Positions 19,351 to 30,416 of a stretch of 64,000 bases of DNA are shown piece by piece; the stretch's first letter is position 1, and every line of letters starts with the position of its first letter. Source of the stretch: Adiantum capillus-veneris. Taxonomy: Eukaryota > Streptophyta > Polypodiopsida > Polypodiales > Pteridaceae. The notes beneath the pieces are model-generated. The model was not told the DNA's origin and made no database searches. It saw only the letters and a program-made list of their open reading frames with translations. A program made the position numbers and the translations under genes. The DNA is taken from contig CM043953.1 in the NCBI GenBank assembly GCA_014529385.2, forward strand, positions 76,537,872 through 76,601,871. The letters run 5' to 3'.

Positions 19351-22300
19351 ATGGCTGACAACAACAACACAGATGTGTTCAAGATGTTTGCTACTGAGGA
19401 CAGGTTGGATGGGGACAACTACCCTATGTGGGCTTATATGATGCAACACGTTCTTGTGTCAAAAGGTGTCTGGAACATTGTGCAGGGCATTGATGTACGT
19501 CCTGGTTCTGAAGATGTAGGCGATATTGAGGATGTTGCAGGTCTTGCTGCAAGGATTGCAGCTGTTAGAGTTGTTTTGCCTACAACAGAACAAGCTCGTT
19601 GGGATGTTAAGGATGCGCAGGCTCATGCATTGATTGCGTTGTCTGTGAAGCGCACCATTATTCCTCACATCCGTTCAGCAAAATCTGCAAAACAGGCTTG
19701 GGATATTCTAGCAGGTCTTTATGCAAGCCGCAATGAGGCTAAAATTGCTTTGCTGCGTAAAGAGCTAGAGTCGAAGATTATGCATGAGGAAGATGATATG
19801 GACACTTTCCTTGCTAGCGTCAAGGATATCAATGAGCAACTCATTTCTGCAGGTGAAGTCATTTCTGACAGTTCCCTTGTGCAGACTGTTCTTGATGCCT
19901 TACCAGATTCCTACCAGACTTTTGCTAGTACTTGGAGACTGATGACCCAAGGAAATCCTGAAGTTGTCAAGTTTGATGCATTATGCACATTGCTGTTGCA
20001 AGAGTCACTTTCTAGAAAAAACAGGACTAGGCAGCGTGCAGTTGAACAGGCTTTTATTGCTTCTCAAAGAAAGGGTGGTAACAGTAATGCAGCCACTTCT
20101 TATGGTTCTGCTGCGAGTGGCAAAAATTCTGTTCCTAATGCTTCTGCTGGCAGCACTTCGTCTGGCAATTCTGGTGATAAGGGCAAAAAGAAGATGCGTT
20201 GCCATTATTGTAAAGCCAATGATCACTTGATCAAGTCGTGTCCTAAGTTGAAGGCCAAAGAGGCTAAGAAGAAAGAGGGTGGTTCCACTGCAAATGCTGG
20301 TTCCACTACAAATGCAGCCATTGTTGAGTCTTCTGTGAAAGGAGATTGTGATGCTGATGTTGATGCAGAATGGGCTTTTAGCGCAGAGTGCACTTACAAT
20401 CCTGTTGTCCATGATGCATGCTTGTCAGTTGCTGCAGATTCACATGTGTGGTATTTCGACAGTGGTGCTACAAAGCACATTACCTCACATCGTGAATTGT
20501 TTACCTCTCTCGAGTCTGTCCCTCATGGGAATTCAGTCACTTGTGCCAACAACGCCTCTTATCCAGTTCAGGGAGTTGGGAAGATTGTGCTCACTGCTGC
20601 TAATGGCAGTTCCTTCACACTTGTTGATGCACTTTATGTACCTGGGATCAAGAAGAATCTATTGTCTGTATCCGCACTTGCTAGACTTGGACTTGTAGTC
20701 AAAATTGTGGATGACAGATGTACAGTTCATGATCTCAGTTTTGGTGATGAAATTGTTGCATCTGGGCTTTTGTGCCGTGGGCTGTATAAGCTCACTTTGT
20801 ATGACAAGTGTGGACAAAATTTTGCAAATGCTGTTGCAGATTCAAGGGCTATTTCAGATGCAAAACTTTGGCATGCACGTTTTGGTCATGTGAATTTTGC
20901 CAGTTTGCTGCGTTTGCAGAAATCTGATATGGTTGCTTCTTTGCCGCCTCTTGAAGCACCTATCAAACATGTTTGTGAAGGCTCTATTCTGGGTAAAATG
21001 CAGCGTTCTAAGTTTCCAAAGGATGGTTCAGTTAGGGCCACATGCAGGTTGCAGCTTGTGCATAGTGACGTTTGTGGGCCCATGCAAACTCCGTCCTTGG
21101 GCAATTACCTGTACTTCGTGACTTTCATTGATGATTACTCCAGGCATGCGTGGGTATTTCCGCTTAAAGCGAAGTCCGAAGTTTTTATGTGCTTCAAACA
21201 ATTTTTGGCTATGGCTGAAAATGTCTCAAAATGTACTATGGGCACCCTCCGTTCCGATCGAGGGGGGGAGTATATGTCTCATGAATTTAATGCATTTCTG
21301 GCTAGTCGTGGGATAAAACACCAATGTACAGTGCCTTATACACCTCAGCAAAATGGTGTTGCTGAGAGGAAAAACAGGTCACTAACGGAAATGGCACGAT
21401 GTATGGTCAAAAGTCAAGCTTTGCCGCATTCTTTTTGGCTTGAGGCCATCATGTGTGCCACTTATGTACTTAACAGGTGTCCTACGAAAGCTTTGCAGTC
21501 TATTACTCCATATGAAGCATGGCATGATAGAAAACCTTCTATTGAGCACATGCGTGTTTTTGGCTGTTTGGCATATGCTTTGGTGCCACAAGTGCAGCGC
21601 AGAAAATTGGATGATAAGGCTGTCAAATGTATTTTTGTTGGTTATAGTGCTGAAAGCAAAGGTTACAGGTTGTATCATCCGCAAACAAAACGTATTTTGG
21701 TTTCACGGGATGTAGTGTTTGTGGAAGATTCTGTTCAACCCTTGCTGTCATGTACTAGAGATAGTAATGTAAGCTCACAAGACATTTATGACACTTTGTT
21801 GCCTCTTTTCAGTGGTGGAAATACGAATGTAAGTTCCAATGAGGCAAATGTACAGCCTATGGGGGTTTCTGAAAATGTTTTAGAACAGCCTATTACTGAT
21901 GCAGATGTACATGATGTACTTGATGAGGAAAGGGCTGAAAATGAGCAGGCTAGAGGTATGCCAAAATGGCTGGTGCACACTTTGCGTGACAGTAAATTGG
22001 ATGCACCTTTATCTAGTCGTACTCGTTCAGGCTCTCGCCATGCATCTTATGCATCAGATTGTTATGCTTTGGCTGTGTCTAGTTTACATGATGTTGAGGA
22101 GCCTCTGTCTTTTGATGAAGCACAGAATTCAGAAAATTGGATTGCTGCCATGAAATCAGAATATGATGCACTTATAGAGAATGACACATGGACTTTATGT
22201 GATTTGCCTCCTGGCAAAAAGGCCATTGGTACGAAGTGGGTTTACAAGTTGAAACGCAAGCCGGATGGTGAGATCGATCGCCATAAGGCTCGACTTGTTG

Positions 22301-23733
22301 CAAAGGGTTATGCACAACAAAAAGGCATAGATTATGAAGAGACTTTTGCTCCCACTTGTCGTATGACTACTGTGCGTTTTCTATGTGCATTGGCAGCTCA
22401 TTTTGGTTGGGATGTACATCAATCAGACATTGTTTCTGCTTTCTTGAATGGTGACATATTTGAGGAAGTTTATGTAACGCAGCCTCGCGGTTTTGTCATA
22501 AAAGGACAAGAGGACAAAGTGTGCAAATGTAAGAAGGCTTTGTATGGGTTGAAGCAATCTCCTCGTGCTTGGTATGAGAAAGCTGACACTCATTTGGTTA
22601 AACGAGGCTTTCGTAACAGTCCAACAGAAAGCACATTGTATGTAAAGCGTGAGGATGATGTATTTCTCATTGTGGTTCTTTATGTTGATGATTTGCTGAT
22701 CACTGGACCAAATGAGAGACATATTGCTGAATTTAAGGCTGATTTGAATGCTACTTTCAAGATGAAAGATTTGGGGCTGTTGCATCATTACTTGGGTATA
22801 CAGTTTAAGCAGTGTGATGGTGGTATTGCCTTGTGTCAGAAAAGTTACATAGAGACATTGCTATGTAAGTTTGGACTTGAGGATTGCAAACCTATTGCCA
22901 CTCCCATGGAAACAGGTTTGAAGTTGAGTCTACATGATGCTGGCGATCCTGCTGATGTCACTCTTTACCAAACTGCTGTTGGCTGCCTCATTTATGTATG
23001 CAACACGAGGCCAGATATTCAGTTTGCAGTCTCGCAGGTCAGCAGATTTATGCATAGCCCAGGGTCTAAGCATTGGCAGGCTGTCAAGAGGATTTTCCGC
23101 TACCTTAGTGGCACTTTACATCTTGGCTTGTTTTATCCCAAGGGGGGATCATTGCCGCCAGACTTACATGCTTTTTCGGACTCAGATTGGGCTGGTTGTT
23201 TTGACACGCGAGTGTCCACAAGTGGTTTTTGTTTCATGCTAGGCAGTTCATGTATATCATGGTTGAGCAAGAAGCAACCTACTGTGGCCACTTCGAGTTG
23301 TGAGGCTGAGTACAGGGCAGTCTTCACAGCTACGGTTGAGTGTGTATGGCTCAGACGCCTTATGGTTGACTTGGGTGTTGGACAGGACACTGCCAACACT
23401 ATCTACACTGACAGTCAGAGCGCATTGGCAGTTGCGAGGAACCCAGTTTTCATGCTCGCACAAAGCACATTGAGGTGCATTACCACTATGTTAGGGAGAG
23501 GCTCTCAGCAGGAGAGATCAGCTTGGCTTATGTGCCAACACAGGACAACCTTGCAGATCTTTTCACAAAGGCATTGTCTCGTGAGAAGCTTGAAGCTTTC
23601 CGCAAAGCTTTGGGCTTACTCCCCTTTGTGGACTGATCCTGTCCTCAGGGCATGGCACTTCCCTTTACTCATGTGCCAGCTCTCGTTCACCGCATCACTC
23701 CAGGGGGGATTTGTTACCATATACATGTGGTAG
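19351..23733 (+). CDS. Copia-2 gag-pol polyprotein, frameshifted near the RNase H end
   Basis: The frame is open from 19,291, but the ATG at 19,351 (MADNNNTD) is the start shared with copia-1. Numbering from it: gag to about 230; zinc knuckle CX2CX4HX4C at about 284-297; protease DSGA at 370; GAG-pre-integrase region about 480-545; integrase D573, D636 and E672 (35 residues apart); RT with WVYKLKRKPDG, LYGLKQSPRAW and YVDD at 1,111; RNase H with SDSDWAGC near 1,277 and SCEAEYRA. A T run at 23,447-23,450 has four Ts where copia-1 has five. From there the frame departs from the family sequence and runs on to 23,733, past the family stop at 23,634-23,636. The last 60 or so native residues are lost. 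Confidence 0.94.
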   Translation: MADNNNTDVFKMFATEDRLDGDNYPMWAYMMQHVLVSKGVWNIVQGIDVRPGSEDVGDIEDVAGLAARIAAVRVVLPTTEQARWDVKDAQAHALIALSVKRTIIPHIRSAKSAKQAWDILAGLYASRNEAKIALLRKELESKIMHEEDDMDTFLASVKDINEQLISAGEVISDSSLVQTVLDALPDSYQTFASTWRLMTQGNPEVVKFDALCTLLLQESLSRKNRTRQRAVEQAFIASQRKGGNSNAATSYGSAASGKNSVPNASAGSTSSGNSGDKGKKKMRCHYCKANDHLIKSCPKLKAKEAKKKEGGSTANAGSTTNAAIVESSVKGDCDADVDAEWAFSAECTYNPVVHDACLSVAADSHVWYFDSGATKHITSHRELFTSLESVPHGNSVTCANNASYPVQGVGKIVLTAANGSSFTLVDALYVPGIKKNLLSVSALARLGLVVKIVDDRCTVHDLSFGDEIVASGLLCRGLYKLTLYDKCGQNFANAVADSRAISDAKLWHARFGHVNFASLLRLQKSDMVASLPPLEAPIKHVCEGSILGKMQRSKFPKDGSVRATCRLQLVHSDVCGPMQTPSLGNYLYFVTFIDDYSRHAWVFPLKAKSEVFMCFKQFLAMAENVSKCTMGTLRSDRGGEYMSHEFNAFLASRGIKHQCTVPYTPQQNGVAERKNRSLTEMARCMVKSQALPHSFWLEAIMCATYVLNRCPTKALQSITPYEAWHDRKPSIEHMRVFGCLAYALVPQVQRRKLDDKAVKCIFVGYSAESKGYRLYHPQTKRILVSRDVVFVEDSVQPLLSCTRDSNVSSQDIYDTLLPLFSGGNTNVSSNEANVQPMGVSENVLEQPITDADVHDVLDEERAENEQARGMPKWLVHTLRDSKLDAPLSSRTRSGSRHASYASDCYALAVSSLHDVEEPLSFDEAQNSENWIAAMKSEYDALIENDTWTLCDLPPGKKAIGTKWVYKLKRKPDGEIDRHKARLVAKGYAQQKGIDYEETFAPTCRMTTVRFLCALAAHFGWDVHQSDIVSAFLNGDIFEEVYVTQPRGFVIKGQEDKVCKCKKALYGLKQSPRAWYEKADTHLVKRGFRNSPTESTLYVKREDDVFLIVVLYVDDLLITGPNERHIAEFKADLNATFKMKDLGLLHHYLGIQFKQCDGGIALCQKSYIETLLCKFGLEDCKPIATPMETGLKLSLHDAGDPADVTLYQTAVGCLIYVCNTRPDIQFAVSQVSRFMHSPGSKHWQAVKRIFRYLSGTLHLGLFYPKGGSLPPDLHAFSDSDWAGCFDTRVSTSGFCFMLGSSCISWLSKKQPTVATSSCEAEYRAVFTATVECVWLRRLMVDLGVGQDTANTIYTDSQSALAVARNPVFMLAQSTLRCITTMLGRGSQQERSAWLMCQHRTTLQIFSQRHCLVRSLKLSAKLWAYSPLWTDPVLRAWHFPLLMCQLSFTASLQGGFVTIYMW
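23700..23711 (+). other. Copia-2 polypurine tract
   Basis: CCAGGGGGGATT directly precedes the 3' LTR and would prime plus-strand synthesis. Copia-1 has the complement at 1,595-1,606. Confidence 0.88.
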
Positions 23734-23938
23734 TGATGTGTGTGAACACACTAGGACCGTCGGGGCATTTTTTCCCTCTTTAGGAGGTTTTTTCCCCCGT
23801 GCATTGTATATACGCCCATCACTCTAGGGCTATCAATCTTTCCATTGCACACTAAGGAATACACTCTCTATTGTGTACCTTGAGCTTCCTTCGTCTTCTC
23901 CAAGCTGTGTGTGTTTCTCTGCAACCCTAATTCCAACA
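23712..23938 (+). repeat. Copia-2 3' LTR (227 bp)
   Basis: It differs from the 5' LTR by one base (T at 23,760 against C at 18,810). Confidence 0.95.
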
Positions 23939-24572
23939 AAAAACTTGCAAAAAATTAGCTAGAGTAAATAATCGCGATTATTTATATATGCTCCAAAAAT
24001 TGACAATCTTGCATATTTGAGCATACCACAAGGTCAAGCATAACAAGTAGACCACACAAATCAATTTTGGTGAAATTTGGATCACAAAAGTGAGACTTAA
24101 GCCAGATTCTTGAAATCAGAGTAGTCTGCGGACACAAAACAGTTTTGGTAAACTTGAACAGATTTTGTCCATACTTGTTGAAACTTGTCCAAAGACCTTA
24201 ACAGGTTGGATACTTATGCTGATATAGAGAGATACCATTTTTTGACTTTTGAACTTGTACAGTGTTAGACCATCATAATACAAAACCACCGGGCAACTTT
24301 GGGCTCAATTGGATCCAAATTGGTATATGTTCACTCAATTTCCAGGTTGCATATTAATCCTTTGGATTTTTACCAAAGTCAAGTCTGAAAATCTCAACTG
24401 CTGACTAAAATAGCTCGAATTGAAGTGATACACATAGACCAATCACAATAGTTAGCCAAAACTACACAGTCTTTGTGAAAAAATAGCTAACTTGATCAAA
24501 ATTGATACAGGAATTAGGTTGCAGAAGAGGAATCAGTAGCTTGATAGAAGTTGCAATCAATTCAAGAAGAAA
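23939..24572 (+). mobile_element. Gypsy A leader, part 3 (non-coding)
   Basis: Co-linear with about 37,508-38,200 of gypsy B. The palindrome at 23,964-23,985 is retained. The next one, seen in B at 37,808, is missing because about 60 bases are deleted near 24,215. The gag start follows. Confidence 0.85.
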
Positions 24573-25550
24573 ATGGCAACAAGTCAATCCAAAGGTAAGT
24601 ACCCTATCCACGGGTTCATAAGTCTTATGAACATTAGATATGATCATGTACTGGGAAATCAAGGCATATTTGGAGAAACCTTCAGGAGAGTATCCACCAA
24701 AGAAAGTGTGAATCAAGGCAATTCTTTGCACACTATCCTTGAAGAAGTCTCAGATAATTTTTTTGATTCAATGTCCAAAATGTCTTCTTATTCGACTCAC
24801 TCGAAAACCGGAACGACAATGCGCTATAAGCATATACTCTCTTTCTATAAGACTAATCGCCATGGAGCTCAGGTTTACCTAGATCCTAACGAAGAGTACG
24901 CTATTTGCATTGATGACCATGGTGTTGAGTTCAAAGAAAAAATCAGGACAAACAAACAAGGAAAATTGTACATAGATAGAAACGAAACTCAGTATTTACA
25001 AGTCAAAAACCCTGATGTGATAGACAAATGGGGTTTAGAAGTAAATACCATAATTCCAAATATGGCCTCAAAAGAAGGACCACCAACTTTAAAATTTGAG
25101 GGATACGATCAAGTTGATTTGAAGCCTTTGAAACGGCTTAGTACTGATAATTCTAGGATCGGAGTCTATTGTTGAAAGGATAGAAATGTAAAAGATCTTC
25201 TATGGACTTCGCATGCCAAATCAGGACAACTAGCACCAATGAAGATCATTTATATCTTCAAGATCAAGGATAAGGGATCAGCAGGTCTACCAACCTACAT
25301 GTTTAGGGATTGTTATAACAAAAACTTTGTTATGATGACTCCTGAGGAAATGGAACAAACCAAATATCAAGGGTATTCCATAAGAGATTGGATATTGGGC
25401 CAAGGACCAAAAACTATTCCAAGAGATGAACACCGTGAGAGATCTTTTGAAAGTAATGTTACGAAACCAAAAACCACCTTAGCATCCAAAAAACCGGGTG
25501 ACACTAAGGCCAGTCGAGGGCTACATGAGTCACTATTTTCAACAGACTGA
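24573..25550 (+). pseudogene. Gypsy A gag, N-terminal region (unknown domain)
   Basis: About 325 codons begin at ATG 24,573 and are interrupted by one TGA at 25,173 where copy B has a tryptophan codon. The region precedes the capsid domain and is conserved in copy B (RYKHILSFYKTN, GAQVYLDPNEEYAI, WGLEVNTII, YQGYSIRDWILGQGP). I do not recognise the fold. It has no zinc knuckle and no membrane segment. Between 25,550 and 25,598 copy A has lost about 40 bases relative to B, which breaks the link to the capsid frame. Confidence 0.75.
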
Positions 25551-25597
25551 TTTGGATGACTCAAAACAAGACGTGTCAGACCAGTTGATTTTCAAAA

Positions 25598-26182
25598 ATG
25601 GGTCAAAAATACAGTGGATCAGGGGATCCATATGAACACTTAGCAAGATTTAAGCAAGTGCTAAGAGCAGAATGCATATTTGATTTCTATACTCAATTCG
25701 AGTGGTTTGGAATGACATTACAAGGAAAAGCATTAACATGGTTCGAAAAGATTCCACCAAGGTCATTCACAGACTTGAACACATTAGCTCAAGGATTTGT
25801 AGCTGCTTGTTCCAAAATGAGAATCAAACACAATACGGTAGCTCAAATCTACAGCTTTAAACAGAAACAAGGTGAGTCTATTAGGGATTGTGCAACTCGA
25901 ATGAAACAATACATAGCCAGATGCCTAGAGCTAAAGATACCTGCAAAAGAACAACTAGTATCATTGTTTCTAGAGGGACTGCCAAACAAAGAACTTCATG
26001 CTATAATGTATAGCAAGAAGCATACAACCCTAGAAGAGTGTGTGTCAGATGCTATTCACTTAGGAGACAATTGTGATATTTTCAACCAGAAGATATGCCT
26101 AAGGATAACCAAAGTGAGAAAACAACATCCACTAAACCAGCACAAGTGGGAACGGCTGCAGGACCACTTTCAGTCATCATAG
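25598..26182 (+). pseudogene. Gypsy A gag, capsid (Retrotrans_gag-type) domain
   Basis: This has the typical plant gypsy capsid order: DPYEHLARFKQVLRAE, then FGMTLQGKALTWFEKIPP, FVAACSKMR and KQKQGESIRDCATRMKQY, then LFLEGLPNKELHA. The Trp-Phe pair after ALT and the QKQGESIRD motif are the family hallmarks. It assembles the RNA-containing particle. The frame ends early at 26,182 compared with the continuing copy in B. Confidence 0.88.
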
Positions 26183-26382
26183 AAGACATTCTCAAAAGGA
26201 TGAATGACATGATGAATAACATGCAAAAAGCACCTATGAGGGGACCAGGGCAAGGGATACCTTAACAAGGACAACCAATTAGACTGCAAAAATGGTGTGC
26301 AATAGAGGGTAAATAGACCAACCATGAGACCAATGAGTGCTATTACCGACCAAAGTATGATGGGAATGTTCCGTACGTACCC

Positions 26383-27070
26383 ATGAGGCCACAAGGACAA
26401 CCCATGTACAGATACTATCCTAACATGGCACCAGCTCAAAGACCACCTATGGATATGGAAAGACCTCAATCCGTGTTGGGTCAACAACCTTCGTATCTAG
26501 GACATAATGCAGTGCCTGTAAAGTATATGCATTCAGAAGAAGTCATAGATGAACAAGAACTAGGCCTGTTACACCCTATGTTGAGCCTAGTCCATCTAGA
26601 GTATCGGTAGAAGGAGATTGGTATAATTCACATCCACCACCAATGGAAGAACCTGTGACTTGTGCTCCACCAAAGCTCGCACCAATGTATTATGTAGCTA
26701 ATCAAGGTGCTAGACCTCCTATGGTAAGACCCATGATTAAGCCAAGAACGGAAAATTGTCATAATTGTGGTGCAGATGATCATTGGAAAAATGAATGCCC
26801 AGAGCCTGAAAAGAACCTTAAGCCACTTGAAGCTTATTGCATACAATGTTGCAATAAGCTTATTGCATACAATGTTGTAAAAAGGGAGGACACTTCCCAG
26901 AAGATTGTCCTAAAAATCCTTTAAACAAGGGTAAAACAGTAGTAAATGTAGTCCAAGTGATACCTAGTAGCTCATCAAAGAGTAAAACAGTAGTAAATGT
27001 AGTCCAAGTGATACCTAGTAGCTCATCAGAGAGTGAACCCATTGTTCCAAGCTCGAAAGTATGGCAAAAC
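26383..27070 (+). pseudogene. Gypsy A gag, proline-rich linker and zinc knuckles
   Basis: A Pro/Gln/Met-rich linker leads to a CX2CX4HX4C knuckle (CHNCGADDHWKNEC) at about 26,758-26,799. A second knuckle (CIQCCKKGGHFPEDC in copy B) is broken here by a 26-bp tandem duplication (26,831/26,857). A further 51-bp direct duplication lies at 26,931-27,032. These nucleocapsid knuckles bind RNA. Confidence 0.85.
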
Positions 27071-29160
27071 CTGAGGAGTTTGTGGTAAGAGACAATCAAG
27101 AAAAATTTGAGGTAGTGGTAGAACCCCACTTTGAACCGAAAGATCCAGAACGTATAGTGTTGGACAGTGAAGATACCTTAGATAGAATTCCATTCGTAGA
27201 GGAAGACTGGCCAGGACACTTATGGAAATAAGTTAGAGAGATCAATGATGGGAGCCTAACTCTAAAGTCAACTCATATAGAGGAAGTTTGGTTAGACAAC
27301 CGATCTCCTAATATAGACATGAATGTACAATCGTTATATGGAGATTGCGGATCTAAAGCTTCAGGAATGCCTAAACCATTGACCTTGAAAAAATTAACCT
27401 TGGGAGATAACGAAGATGAATCCATAGTGTGCAAGACCACTCAGGTAAAAAGAGCAAAACAGACCCTAGAAGTAAACAACATTCATTCGATCATGTCTAC
27501 ACCCATCCAATGCACTCTTGCTTTGGAAGAGCTGTTAAAAATCAGACCATATTTTTGGAGTGATCTATAGAAACCCTAGAGAAGGTGGGGATAACGGGGC
27601 TAATCGCACAAAATTTGGAAAAATTGAAACACGAACTGGACAACACAGAGATTGGATCTGTTCCAACGAACAAAGTCGGAGAATACTACAAAGGGGACAC
27701 TACCCTTCCAATGAAATATAATGACATAGAAACCATGGCAATACCGGGATAGTAGGGTAGGCATAGCCATAGCCACGAAAGCAGTATGGGAATCTTGGGG
27801 ACAACCACCCATTAGAAAAACTCGAATGAAATCTCAATTGGATGATGGACACATTGAAAGACCCTTAGGACTGCTTGAAAAAGTGACAGTTAATTCCTGT
27901 GGGATTGAATATCAACACAATTTTGCCATAGTAGACTTTGGGAAGAAACTCAATTACGAAATCATATTGGAAAGACCTTTCATGTGACAGGTACAACTTA
28001 TCCAAGATTGGGAAAACAATTATCTGTACTTGAAGCAAGTGGGATCTATAACAAGGGTTAATCTAAAACATCACACTTATAAAGATGCCATGAAAACGCC
28101 CATATAAGAGTTTGATTGAGCCTCTTCAGCTGAAACTAAGATTCCATCTTGGTTGAACAAAGACACTCCTATTTGGATATGCGGAGCTTCAAAAAATAGG
28201 AGCTTAAAATGGGAAGAATGTATGTTAGAAAGGGATTGCACAGACGAAGCCTATGTACCTGAACCCTTTCCAAAGAATTTGTTTGAGCCATTTGAATGGA
28301 CTCAAATTTTAGCGACAATGGATGTATGTGTGAATACGTCTATGCCTACTCAATTTTGCAATGAGGACGGCTACGACGTAATTCCCATCCAAATGATCTC
28401 AACCCTCCACATTGAAGATGAAATTGAGGAACCCAAGGACTTGATGAAAGCTCAACAAGTCTTTTTAGACCTCTACTATGATGCAACAGATGAGTTAGAA
28501 GAACACTCAGCTACCTCAGAAGATTCGGGGTTTAAAAAAGAACATGTGAGAGCTAAGCTACTCATGAAAGGAGAGGAGGAAAAGTTTTTTGACTTTCCAA
28601 ACCAGTAAGCGAGAAGACAAAAATGGTATAGACGAAAAAGAGACACTAGAAACCTGAAAGCTAAACATATGCCATCAGTCTCCATTAGAACACAGTTCTT
28701 GATTCAGATAGATGCACATGATTGTGTCAAGGACAAAATCACTGACAGATATCCTTCAAATGAAAATCCAAAAATGTTGAAAACATCAAGAAAAACGAGG
28801 AAGGATACTCAAGCAAAGCCAAAGAAACAGGATGAGCAAATCATGACACGAGTTGAGGGGAAAAAGAAGTATCAAGAGTTGAAAAAATCTCTAAAGGAGA
28901 TATATACAACCAAAATGGAAACCACAGAAGAGGATGGTAAAGATGTAATGAGTGTTTCATCCCATTACAAAAAATATACTCTCCAAGATCAAAAAATCAT
29001 AGTTGAACAACCTGTTTTACAGAACTATGAAAACAGGGCGAGTCCTACAAAGGGCCTGAAAACGCAAGAAAGATAGATTTCGCTGAACCGGGAGAAGAGC
29101 CTAGTCCTACCTACATTGCAAATGACCTAACAGAAGAAGAAGAAGATCTTTTACTAAGAC
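27071..29160 (+). pseudogene. Gypsy A protease and spacer, decayed
   Basis: The stretch follows gypsy B 40,980-43,100. The protease active site LDSGAG of B is interrupted by a stop in A at about 27,750. The later part encodes an acidic spacer in fragments (27,319-27,570; 28,153-28,608; 28,669-29,076) that resembles no enzyme. It connects protease to RT. Several stop codons and small deletions are visible. Confidence 0.75.
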
Positions 29161-29179
29161 TACAAAGATAATACCGACT

Positions 29180-30416
29180 TATCTTTGCGTGGTCTTACAA
29201 GGATCTCAAGGGTGTTGATCCAGAAATCTGTCAATATACCATACCCATGAGAGATGATGCAAAACCAAGTAGACAAAGGCCATACACATACAATGAAACC
29301 TTTGCCAGAAAGATCAAAGAAGAGATTGAAAAAATAAAGAAATCCGAATTCATTTATGAAATTGAACACACATACTAGGTGTCTCCAATTGTGGTGGTAC
29401 CCAAGAAGAATGAAAAACTACGAGTGTGTGTCAACCTCAAGAAAGTGAATGCAACTACCATTAGAGACAACTTTCCTCTTCCAATCACTAAGCATGTTTT
29501 AGAGTGAGTTGTAAGAAAAGAAGCTTACAGCTTCTTAGACGGATTTTCGGGCTACAATCAACTTTTGGTTGACCCACAAGATCATCATAAAACTGCTTTT
29601 GCAACAAAATTGGGTATTTTTTCCTATTGGGTTATGCCTTTTGGGTTAACTAATGCTCATGCCACCTTCCAAATATTGATGAGCTATGCTTTTAAAGAAC
29701 ATCTTACGAAATTCTTGAAAGTATATGTGGTTGATCTATGCGTACATTCATCAATCCGGGCTGATCATTTTGAACATCTTAAAAAGGTATTCAAAAAATG
29801 TAGACTTTATAGGATTTGATTAAATCCAGAAAAGTGCACATTCATGGGTAGACAAGGAAAATTTCTTGGACATATAGTGTCTAAAAATGATATAGCTACT
29901 CATATGGATAAAATTCATGTTATTGCTAATTTGCCTAGACCAACAACAGTCAAAGGGGTTCAAGCTTTCATGGGACATTGTGGATATTACAAATGGTTCA
30001 TTTACATGTACGCTATAATTGCAAAACCCATTTATAGCTTGATTACACACTTTGAATAGAATGATGAGTGTGAAGAATCCTTCATGAAGCTCAAGCAAAC
30101 TCTCACCTTAGCTCTAATATTGAAAGCACTAGATTGGAATAAGATATTCCACATACATGTAGATGCTTCCAATTTTTCCATAGGGTGAGGAGACGGGAAA
30201 ATTGATTTTCCTATTTCTTATGTTAGCCGACAGTTGAACATGGCAGAAAATAATTATACCACCATAGAAAGGGAAGTATTAGGAATGATCTATGCCGCAA
30301 AAAAGTATAAACATTACCTATTAGCAAACAAATTTGTGTTCTTTGTGGAGCACCAAGCCTTATTGTACTTGGTCAACAAGCCATGCAGCACAGGAAGAAT
30401 AGTGATATGGTTCATG
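29180..30416 (+). pseudogene. Gypsy A reverse transcriptase and truncated RNase H
   Basis: RT blocks are recognisable (PYTYNETFARKIKEEI, LRVCVNLKKVN, FLDGFSGYNQ, VMPFGLTNA), but the catalytic box YMDD of copy B reads YVVD here (about 29,728) and in-frame stops occur. RNase H begins at about 30,150 (HVDASNFSIG) and the text leaves the gypsy sequence at about 30,416, after NTYP-equivalent WFM. Satellite-like DNA follows. The equivalent point of copy C (54,543) is where that copy starts. Confidence 0.88.

Larger units (their letters stand above)
18762..23938 (+). mobile_element. Copia-2: young, nearly intact Ty1/copia element (5,177 bp)
   Basis: Identical-length LTRs (227 bp) differ only at 18,810/23,760 (C/T). 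The flanks are AAAAA on both sides, a 5-bp target duplication. The gypsy B leader at about 37,490-37,520 (GGACAAAAACTTGGAAAAA) is the paralogous empty site. The tRNA-Met primer site, a single gag-pol frame and a polypurine tract are all present. Expression would start from the LTR TATA box. One deletion in RNase H is the only obvious lesion. Confidence 0.96.

Noticed and set aside
19964..22788. ORFs of 62-135 codons on both strands inside copia-2
   Set aside because: Out-of-frame shadows of the gag-pol frame.
24590..24610. Splice donor AAAGGTAAGTA just after the gag start, also ATGGTAAGTA at the E start
   Set aside because: In copy A the frame continues openly as KGKYP and in E as MVSTRKS; no matching acceptor was found.
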